In this document: piece by piece, positions 56,630 to 64,000 of the stretch
How the letters are laid out: each line of letters starts with the position of its first letter
Position numbering within the stretch: the first letter of the stretch is position 1
From: Cavia porcellus
Lineage: Eukaryota > Chordata > Mammalia > Rodentia > Caviidae
DNA length: 64,000 nucleotides
Assembly: GCF_034190915.1 (NCBI RefSeq)
Contig: NW_026947484.1
Coordinates: 81,229,982 to 81,293,981, forward strand
Direction of reading: 5' to 3'
Position numbers and translations under genes: made by a program
The notes under the pieces: generated by a model
What the model was told of the DNA's origin: nothing
Database searches by the model: none
The model's input: the letters and a program-made list of their open reading frames with translations, nothing else

Positions 56630-57675
56630 TCATTGTGGCCTCTCTGCCACTATTTCTGGATTCTTCGTATTTTCCTTTTTTAGAATATCCTGCAGTATTC
56701 TCTGTAGAGTTGAATTGGTGGTTGCATATTCCCCTAGCTCCTCTTTATCCTGAAAGCACCTTGTTTTTCCATCAATTTCCAGGGATAGTTGTGCAGGATA
56801 TCTCAATCTTGGCTGGAGGTTGTTATCTTTCAAAGCTTGAATTATTTCCCCCCACGCTCTTTGTGATTTGATGGTTTGTGCCTAGAAGTCTGCTATAATT
56901 CTGAAGGGTGTTCCCTTGTAAGTGATTTGTTTCTTGTCTCTGATGGCTTTTAATATTCTGTTCTTATATTGGATTTCTGGAAATTTGATTATTATATGCC
57001 TGGGTGTATCTCTATTTGGGTTGTAGGTAGCTGGAGTCCTGTATGCCTCATATATCTGAGTATCTTTATTGTTTGCTAAATTAGGGAAATTCTCTTGGAT
57101 TATTTCTGTGAATAGCTTTTGTAGTCCATTTGTTTGTGTCCCCACTTCTTCTTTTATGTTCTTAATTTTCTTAAGTTATAGATCCTCTTATCATCTTCTA
57201 GTTTTTGTATTGTTGCTGTTTGGTTTTTTTGTTTGTTTGTTTGTTTGTTTTGTTTTGTTATTTTTAAGAAGTTTTTCATTTCATGCTCCCATATTACAAA
57301 TCTGCCCTCCAGTTCAGATAATCTATCCTTAGTTTCTTTCAAGCTGTTATGCCAGTTTTTGAGAGAGTTTTTAGTTTCCTGGTAATCTCTTTGAACCTGC
57401 TTCACATATTCTACATGTTCTCTATTTTCTCCATCAAATAATTCTCCCCTCTTTTTCTATTCTTCCATTCCACCATCTGCTTTTTCTTGTGTGGTGCTTA
57501 GCATTTCTCTGACTATTCTGCTTATGTCTTGCTTCACGTCATTAATAACTTTATTCATGAACTCGTCTATGAGGCTCTGAAGATAGCCTTTTATGTCTAC
57601 TGGTGGCATGTCTGCTATTGCCTGCTTCTCAGGATTGGGGGCCGAGGAGCCTTTCTTGTTGCTCCCTCTTCCCAT
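56630..57675 (-). pseudogene. L1 ORF1p-like frame of half-L1 copy E, nearly complete but broken
   Basis: Four open pieces cover almost the whole protein. 57675-57457 opens MGRGSNKKGSSAPNPE, then KGYLQSLIDEF and QDISRIVREML. 57405-57154 is a coiled coil (QRDYQETKNSLKNWHNSLKE) with a Lys/Asn/Gln run from a GTTT repeat. 57145-56882 is the RRM with EAYRTP, PRHIIIKFPEIQYKN, RDKKQITYKG and RIIADF. 56833-56630 is the C-terminal domain (YPAQLSLEIDGKTRCFQDKE) ending AERPQ. Stops and shifts separate them: the 1,046-nt span is not a multiple of three. Class: L1 ORF1p, an RNA-binding trimer. Not functional as read. Confidence 0.85.
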
Positions 57676-58425
57676 ATTCTTTGTTCCTTATATATGCAAG
57701 CGTATATAGGAGGCCCAGCTTCCTTCCCTGTTGGCCACAGTCTGACTGAATTGTGCCGGCTAGGTGTTCCCCCCCACCACAGCGCACCAGGGAGTTATGA
57801 ACCAGGCAGTCTATGCGGGGCCCACCCCTCCAGGTCAACCTACCGAAAGGCCTCACCACTAGGGTACACCTTCAGGCGCTGGGATCTGGGTTGGGCTAGC
57901 CTACTGGGTCTCAGCCAGCAGTGTCATGTAGGCTAGGCACTGCTCACCAATCCTGCTTGAGAGGGGGATATGTGACTGAAGTCACTATAGCTCCCTGCTC
58001 CAGCAAGTCTGCCTGGTCCCAGAATGTCCTCTGTTGGCACCTCCTAGACCGTGGGAGAGTCCCAGTTTCCCTCACTCACGGGAGGTTGATGCACAGCTCC
58101 CCGCCCAGCTCTTAACTCCGTTCACCGATTCCTGTTCTCAGCGCCTTCACGCGTCTCTCTCCCTGCCAAGCCGATTCAGACGCAGCCACGATGGCAGGAA
58201 ACCCAAATCGCAGCTTTCAATGGTGCGGGCTCCAGCTTCCACACTCAGGCTTTATCCGTTCCTGTAATAGCACCAGGATTGCATTCCCAGTTGGTATCTC
58301 TCAGCCCAGTTCGTTCTTGGGTCAGCAGAGTATATCTCTTCTTGGTTAGGATTCCTCCCACTGCACCATTCCTGGATTCTAAGCTGGGTCTCGGAGAGAG
58401 CCTGCACAGCTGCTGCTATCTGTCC

Positions 58426-58433
58426 ACCATGTT
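58426..58433 (-). promoter_or_regulatory. YY1-like site at the 5' end of half-L1 copy E
   Basis: Minus-strand AACATGGT starts 12 nt into the element, at the same place as AACATGGC in copy D. The last base departs from the YY1 core. Inferred role only. Confidence 0.45.
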
Positions 58434-58461
58434 TTCTGGATAAGTTGACAAAGTATATTTC

Positions 58462-59648
58462 AAACCAAAACCTGATTAGAGAAGGCAAAAGATGACAGTA
58501 AATATTGATGGATACAATTTATTAGGAACAGATTATAATTATTCAATTATAACAGGAAACCTAAATAACCCACTGTCACAAATAGATCAACCAGAGAAAA
58601 TATCCAATGAAGAGATATCAGAGTTGCAAGAAACTTTGAACCAATAAACTTAATAGATTATTTCCACCCAGCAGCAACAGAATACATTCTTTTCAGCAAT
58701 ACACAAGACTTTCTCTGAAATATATCAAATACTAGCCAAGAAGGCTTAAATAAACACAAAAGAATCAAAATTATCCCACACATGTTATCAGATCATAGTG
58801 CAGTGAAGCTAGAAATCAACGGCAAAAGAAACCATGGAAATTATGCAAACACATGCAAAGTAAAATACACATGCAAAGTAAAAATACACTCAAATAATCA
58901 GTGAGTCATGGAAGGAATTGGACAGTTCTTAGAATCAAATGACATTACAATGTACAAGAACCTATGAGACACAGCAGAAGCACTTATAAAAGGTAGGTTC
59001 ATAGCTATCAATGCCCTCATCAGAAAAAGAATGAACCCAAATAAATAAGCTAACAATGCACCTCAAGGTTCTAAAAAAAAATCCAAATCCAAATATAGTA
59101 CAAGGAAGAAAAATATAAAGATCAGAAAAGATATTAATGAAATGGAGACTCAAGAAACAAAACAAAAAATAACAAAATGAAGATTTAGTTCATTGAAACA
59201 TTAAATGAAATAGACAAATCCGGTCTTCCCCGAAAAAAGACAGAAAGAAAGAAGAGAAAAGAAAGGATGCAAATCAATCCAGTTAGAAGTTAGAAATGTA
59301 AAAATGCAAAACCACAATGAATTCTGCTAAAATTCAAAGATTATTAGTACTTACTCTGAGAACCTGTACTCCCGTAAAATAGAGAATTCAATGATTAGAG
59401 ACATATAAACTACAAAGCTGAATCAAGAAAGTAAAGATTTTTAATAATCCATAATTAAGAAACAAGTTTGAAGAGTTTAAAAACTACTAACCAAGTAAAA
59501 CACAGGTCTTGATGGATTTACTCCCAAATTCTACAAAAATTTTAAGGAAAATCTATTTCCAATACTCTTCAAGCTCCGTAATAAAATTGAAAAAGAAAGT
59601 ACTGCCATTCTTGGAAGCTAGCATTAACCCGATTTCAAAACCTGAGAA
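58462..59648 (+). mobile_element. L1 LINE ORF2, 5' to middle part (third piece of the split L1)
   Basis: ORF2 continues after copy E. Landmarks of the endonuclease end and linker: 'acagaatacattcttttcag', 'atcagatcatagtgcagtga', 'agctagaaatcaacggcaaa', 'aggtaggttcatagctatca', 'gatattaatgaaatggagac' and 'tgaaacattaaatgaaatag'. There are many stops. It ends at the 5-bp GCACC duplicated by the LTR that follows. Confidence 0.85.
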
Positions 59649-59653
59649 GCACC

Positions 59654-60157
59654 TGTTACAGCTTGTATTTAGTTGTCCTCCCAAAGCCTTATGTGCTAGT
59701 TGGGGGAGCTCTTTAGAGCTGGCTGGATCCAGGGTATGTGAACTGGGATTAAGGGTATGTGATATGAAATGAGCTCATTGGAATTAGCATAGTTATGTGT
59801 GTGGGTAGCATCAGCCACAAGGCTTGTATCCTGGATGATATAACAGGGAAAGACAGACTTGCTGTTGCTCCTCTTAATTCCTGCCTACTTTGCCAGGGAA
59901 TCTTTAGACTCTGACATGATCTTCTGCCATGCCACCCTCACCTTGGAGCCAGCCTCCTGTGGTTTGAAGCCACTACTCATTGTGACCTAAAATAAACCTT
60001 TCCTCCTTTTAACTTTGGGTGTTGGATATTTTGTTTCCGCGATGATGAAAGTAACTAAGACAGGGCCAGGGATTTAGCTGAGTGGCACAAGTGCCTGCCT
60101 GGCAAGTGCAAAGTTGTGAGTTTGATCCCCAGTACCAAAAAAAAAGTAACTAAGACA
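59654..60157 (+). mobile_element. Solo MaLR-type (ERVL) LTR with 5-bp duplication, ID-interrupted
   Basis: Starts TGTTAC and ends AAGACA (TG...CA). It is flanked by GCACC at 59649-59653 and 60158-60162, the 5-bp duplication typical of the ERVL/MaLR class. Without the ID and its duplication it is about 409 bp. 'tgacctaaaataaacctttc', 'gggtgttggatattttgttt' and 'gatgatgaaagtaactaaga' are the usual MaLR 3' features, with AATAAA inside. It is non-coding; no retroviral gene is present, consistent with LTR-LTR recombination or an old solo insertion. Confidence 0.8.
60064..60142 (+). repeat. ID SINE nested in the LTR, perfect target-site duplication
   Basis: 'ggccagggatttagctgagt', 'gcctgcctggcaagtgcaaa', 'gagtttgatccccagtacc', then an A tail. 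AAAGTAACTAAGACAG occurs at 60048-60063 and 60143-60158. Confidence 0.96.
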
Positions 60158-60162
60158 GCACC

Positions 60163-61159
60163 CTATCAGAAAACTAAACTACAGGACAATGTCTTTAATG
60201 AATGTTAATGTGAAAATCTGTAACTGGCAAATAGGATGCAACAATCATCCAAAAGACCATATAAGATGACCAGGAATATCCAAGGGTGCAGGGTGGTTCA
60301 ACATGCACAAATCAATAAATGCAACATATCACATAAAGGGAAACAAGGGCAAAAATCACGTGATCATTTCAATAGATCCAAGAAAAGCCTTTGACAAAAT
60401 CCAACATCCAGTCATGATAAAAATTCTGAAGAAAATAGGTAACCTGATAAAAAGCCATTTATGACAAACTAATGATCAGCATCATAATAAATGTGGAGGA
60501 GCTGAAATTTTTCTATAAAATCAGAAACAAAACAAGGATCTGTAATCACTGCTACTGTTCAATATAGTTCTCAAAGTATTAGCCAGAGTCACAGGCAAGA
60601 GAAATAAACGTAAAGGACTTATACAGGAAAGAAATATGCCATTGTTATTTATAAATGACATAAACTTCTACCTAGAAGACCCCAAAAGTTTCTTAGAGTT
60701 AATAACCAAGTTCAGTAGCACAGCAGGACACAAAATCAACACACAGAAATTAATAGTGTTCCTTTACACTAATAATATAGGTATGGAGAAAGAAATCAGG
60801 GAAGCAATGTCTTTCAAACTAGGGTCAAGAAAAAATAAATAGATATGAATTAACCTAACCAAGGAAGTGAAAGACCTCTGCAATGAAAACTACAATACTC
60901 TGGAAAAAATCTATTGAAGAGGCCACCATAAAATGGAACAATATCCCTTATTTCTGATTAGGCAAAACCTATTTCAAAATGGCATGCAGATTTAATACAA
61001 TCCCAATCAAAATACTAATAGCAATTTTCACTGAACGAGAGAAAACAATCATAAAATCCATGTGGAACTAGAAGAGATCCAGAATAGCAAAAGCAATGCT
61101 GGGCAACAAGAGGAAAGCGGGAGGCATGACAATCCCAGACTTCAAAGCTGTACTATAAA
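60163..61159 (+). mobile_element. L1 LINE ORF2, reverse transcriptase part (fourth piece of the split L1)
   Basis: RT-domain landmarks in sense: 'catgcacaaatcaataaatg', 'agatccaagaaaagcctttg' and 'gcatcataataaatgtggag'. The frame at 60636-60842 gives LFINDINFYLEDPKSFLELI and TAGHKINTQK, which is the L1 catalytic-motif region. The usual F/Y-A-D-D reads I-N-D, so the metal-binding pair is lost. It continues past 'cccaatcaaaatactaatag' and stops near 'aagctgtactataaag'. Inactive. Confidence 0.85.
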
Positions 61160-61289
61160 GCTTTATGAAGAGATTGACTTAGGACATCCATGCCTTCTCT
61201 GAAGTGAAACTGCTTCCTAAAGGGTAGGTAACTGGGCAGAATTTCTGAGTATGAGAGCTGCTCCTAAGATTCCTTTTAGAGAAATAGTC
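61160..61289. other. Unassigned junction
   Basis: Between the L1 end and the hAT-derived fragment; it could be a decayed upstream part of the latter. Confidence 0.4.
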
Positions 61290-61925
61290 AAAACTGGAAG
61301 CACATTTCAGTGACACAGAACAGGTTGTAAACTTTGCCTACTCACATGATATGTTCAACTTGCTCAACAAGCTCAACTTATCACTTCGGGGAACAATGAC
61401 AGCTGTATTCACATCAGGAGATAAAGTGGTTGCATTCAAAGCCAAACTAGAATTATGGGAAAAATGAGTAAACACTGGAATTTTTGACATGTTTCAAACA
61501 TTAACAGAGATTTTGAAAGAGACTGAGCCTGGGTGATCTTTCTTCCAGCTGGTGGATGATCAGTTAGCTCAACTTTCAAGAGTTAGTGTTACTTCCCAAC
61601 CACAAACTATCCCTGAACAGGGAAGGGATGGTCTGAAACCCATTTTTTAATAAGCCAGGTTAATTGGTTTTGTCTAAGCTAGAAGATCAGTTACTTGAGA
61701 GCACAAATGTTGGTGGCCTTGAAAGTATCTCTGAGACAAGTTTAAGTTTCCATGTGTTCTGGATTAAGGCCAAGGCAGAATATCCTGAAATTTCCACGAA
61801 AGCACTAAAAACTATTTTTCCAGGGCCAGCAACCAAAATGAGATTATGGAGTAAACTGGATATAAACAACACACTTTAGGGGTCATTATCCTCAATCACC
61901 CTTAGATGGGATTATCTAGATGTAG
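61290..61925 (+). pseudogene. hAT-transposase-derived coding fragment (ZBED/FAM200/SCAND3-like C terminus), decayed
   Basis: Broken sense frames resemble the C-terminal half of domesticated hAT transposases (ZBED, FAM200, SCAND3 proteins) as I remember them. Pieces: LLNKLNLSLRGTMTAVFTSG, DKVVAFKAKLELWEK, then after a stop GIFDMFQTLTEILKETEPG, then LVDDQLAQLSRVSV. The frame at 61664-61879 gives FWIKAKAEYPEISTKALKT and KLDINNTL. This is the hAT dimerisation region, but the piece that normally carries the conserved L-C-E...F-S motif is missing between ALKTIFPGP and TKMRLWSK. Stops at 61466 and elsewhere kill it. It may be a processed pseudogene of such a gene or a relic of a transposon. No duplication or poly(A) is visible. 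Confidence 0.6.
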
Positions 61926-62162
61926 GAAAGCAAGCTCAGGACTCCAACTGATTTTGAATTATTGTGAGCTATATAGTTATTTCATTATATATCATACCGT
62001 AATAAAAATAGAAATAAAGTACACTATGAATGTAATGTGATGAATCATCCCCAAACTGTCCCCCATCCATGGAAAAATTGTCTTCAAGAAACTGACCCCT
62101 AGTGTCAAAAGGATTGTGGGATACTAGTTAAAATAGTTCTTCAAGGGCAATTTATTAGTTTA
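61926..62162. other. Unassigned AT-rich sequence
   Basis: No recognisable feature. Confidence 0.5.
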
Positions 62163-62296
62163 ATTTTTTTTGTTATTTTTGAGACAGGCTCTTGGTATGT
62201 AGTTAAGGTTGGCCTTAAACTCACTATTTCGGCTAGACAGGCCTTGAATTCACAGTGATCCTCCTGCCTCAGCCTCCTAAGTGCTGATGTTACAGG
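62163..62296 (-). repeat. B1 SINE with internal duplication
   Basis: Antisense B1: 'gagacaggctcttggtatgt', 'agttaaggttggccttaaac', then 'gacaggccttgaattcacag', 'tgatcctcctgcctcagcct' and 'cctaagtgctgatgttacag'. The two 'ggcctt(a/g)aa' blocks are the internal duplication. The near-copies TTATTAGTTTAA and TTACTAATTTAA flank it. Confidence 0.9.
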
Positions 62297-63261
62297 AATT
62301 TACTAATTTAAATGCTTAATTTAGAGAAGAAAAAAGGGTAAGAATTAATAAGCTATGTGTTCCACTTAAGAAATTAGAGTAAAAAGTGGAAAAAAATCAA
62401 AACAGAAGTCAATAATAAAGGTAAAAACAGAAATTCACAAAAAAATAGAAAATACACAGAACTAAATAATGTTCTTATATAAATGGAGAAATCTGTTAAG
62501 CAAAAAAATAGAAAGTATAAATAATATTAACAGGAACACAAATAATAAGGCAAATTTTTTTAGTAAGAGACTTTAAATCAATGTAGGCCAAATATTTGAA
62601 AGCATAAGTGAAATAATGGACAAATTCATAGATGAATACAACTTACCAAAACTAACTCAAAAATAGAGAACTAGAAAAAACAGAAAATTGGAATTTTCTT
62701 ACAACCACTAAATACATGCAATCAAAATTTTAAAATCTTCCCACAAAAAATTTTAGTTGTGATATTTTTACAAAATTACTTATAGAAAACTTTTAAGAAA
62801 GAGATCATTCAAAACTTTAGCTCAGAAAATAAAAGGGAAACTATGATACAATTCATTCCATGAGATTAATGTACCTTTGATATCAAAACCACAGAACCCA
62901 GTACAATTTGGGCCAATTTTGACCATGAACATACCTGCACAATTAAAATAACAATAATAAGCCCACGATTTTATTTTAATAGCTAGAACATCACAAGTTG
63001 GGTGTATCTAGAAATACAAGGGCAACTAAACATTAGAAAATACTAAAACATAACTCACCACAAATTAAAGGGGAAAATATGATAACCCCAAGAGGAATGG
63101 AAGTAATCAGAAGCAGACTGCATAAAATCAGGGGTTAGAAAAATATGCTGTCTTTATGTATATTCAACATTAGTCTGGATTTTCTAATAGGTGCATTAAG
63201 GCATGGAAAAGAAGAAAGACTAAAAAGGAAAATGATAGGCATACTCTTAAAATATAATTGT

Positions 63262-63350
63262 GGGGCTGGGGATTTAGCTCAGCAGCGTGAGCACCTGCCT
63301 CTCAAGTGCAAGGTCATGAGTTCGACCCCCAGTACCAAAAAGAAAAAAAT
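63262..63350 (+). repeat. ID SINE
   Basis: GGGGCTGGGGATTTAGCTCA, 'gcacctgcctctcaagtgca', GAGTTCGACCCCCAG, 'taccaaaaagaaaaaaa'. Young-looking; the duplication is obscured by AT repeats. Confidence 0.93.
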
Positions 63351-63618
63351 TATATGTATATATATAATTGTATAAGGCTATGGAAGAAATATTTCTTCCA
63401 GAGCCCTATACAATATATATAGTAGTGCTGGGGATTGATAGCTACTGTATATGTAAAATTGTTTACATATAAATTCCTAAAGAATCTATAGGCAAATTAT
63501 TAAATAATAGACACCTTAACAATATGGCTGAGTAGAAGACTGTATTCAGCCAAATATATGGTATTTCTAAGCATCAGCTACAAATACAAAATATAATTTT
63601 TTAGAAAGCAGTTTATCA

Positions 63619-63704
63619 GGGCTGGAGATTTAGCTCAGTGGCATAAGCGCCTGCCTGGCAAGAAAGAGGTCATTAGTTCAATCCCTGGTACCAAAAAAAG
63701 AAAA
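63619..63704 (+). repeat. ID SINE with target-site duplication
   Basis: 'gggctggagatttagctcag', 'gcataagcgcctgcctggca', 'agttcaatccctggtacc' and an A-rich tail. AAAGCAGTTTATCA (63605-63618) and AAAGTAGTTTATCA (63705-63718) flank it with one mismatch. Confidence 0.94.
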
Positions 63705-64000
63705 AAAGTAGTTTATCATAAGAGCAGAAAAACACAAGTTATAATGTCTTAGGAAGTTATTCTAAAATTCTATTTTATAAGTACCAAAGATCTATTATAG
63801 AGATTAAAGTGAAGAAAAGTGTTCAATAAGACTTTCCATTATAAAGATGCAAATTCTTTCCAGTTTGATCTATAGATTCAATATAATTTCATTCCAAATC
63901 CCATTGCATTTTCCCAAGAAACTGACAAGATTATTCTAAAACTTTTATGCGTGAACAAATGTCAAAAATGGAACAAAATCTTGAAGAAAAGTGCAGTAGA

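Larger units (their letters stand above)
55251..58445 (-). mobile_element. Half-L1 (HAL1-like) retrotransposon, copy E, short-tail subfamily, complete
   Basis: A complete 3,195-bp antisense insertion with a perfect 16-bp duplication, TGACAAAGTATATTTC, at 55235-55250 and 58446-58461, and a poly(T) at its left edge (poly(A) of the element). Minus-strand order: ACTTATCCAGAAAACATGGT start, a GC-richer leader of about 0.77 kb, the best preserved ORF1 of the five (57675 to 56630), a unit tail of about 1.37 kb, then TTAAATAAAAAAA. It aligns with copy D end to end. The intact duplication makes it one of the younger insertions. It has no ORF2. Confidence 0.93.
62330..64000 (+). mobile_element. Old L1 (L1M-type) ORF2, running off the window, with two ID inserts
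   Basis: A strongly decayed ORF2 in sense. 'ataatggacaaattcataga', 'tacaacttaccaaaactaac' and 'ctcaaaaatagagaactaga' fall in the linker to RT region. 'ccagtttgatctatagattc' and 'aatataatttcattccaaat' near 63860 are the classic region after the catalytic motif. It is not the same L1 as the one ending at 61159, being more diverged. It continues past the right edge. Confidence 0.75.

Overview
This window looks like nuclear DNA from a rodent, in a gene-poor intergenic or deep-intronic stretch. It is AT-rich. I can support no intact protein-coding gene, rRNA or tRNA gene, or CRISPR array. Its open frames are chance frames or decayed transposable-element frames. The SINEs point to a rodent: many young ID-type tRNA-derived SINEs, 7SL-derived B1 monomers (some with a partial internal duplication), and B1+ID composites. 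The ID consensus (GGCATAAGCGCCTGCC box, GGTACC before an A/G-rich tail) is neither the murid nor the squirrel form I know. A castorimorph such as a beaver is my best guess, by recall only.

Layout. Positions 1-4.9 kb hold mostly unassigned sequence with MIR, B1, ID and a TA-flanked MER2 (Tigger) transposon. At 5.0-5.9 kb is a non-coding retroposon ('tail-only' element) with a perfect 15-bp target-site duplication (TSD); a second full insertion lies at 16.2-17.0 kb. At 7.3-8.2 kb is an L1 3' end. At 8.3-12.1 kb is the first half-L1-like element (copy A). From 12.3 to 21.8 kb come old MIR/L2/L1M relics, B1s, an interstitial telomeric tract and a 54-bp palindrome. From 21.8 to 28 kb an antisense L1 is split by copy B. 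From 28 to 47 kb is mostly unassigned sequence with scattered SINEs, an L1 3' end, MaLR LTR pieces and two more retroposons sharing the same 3' end. From 47.4 to 61.2 kb one decayed sense-strand L1 has been interrupted by copy C (itself split by copy D), by copy E in antisense, and by a solo LTR that carries an ID. At 61.3-61.9 kb is a decayed hAT-transposase-derived coding fragment. The window ends in an old L1 ORF2 with two IDs.

Main result. The five elements A-E have an L1-type 5' leader with a YY1-like site at its very start, one L1 ORF1p-like frame (coiled coil, RRM, C-terminal domain) and no ORF2. In its place is a 1.3-2 kb non-coding tail built of degenerate units of about 150 bp. That is the half-L1 (HAL1) layout known from mammals. 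The ~150-bp-unit tail, two subfamilies, two ORF1-free derivatives with the same units, and a 3' terminus shared with unrelated 5' bodies are the parts I would examine first. All ORF1 copies here are broken; mobilisation would need L1 reverse transcriptase in trans.
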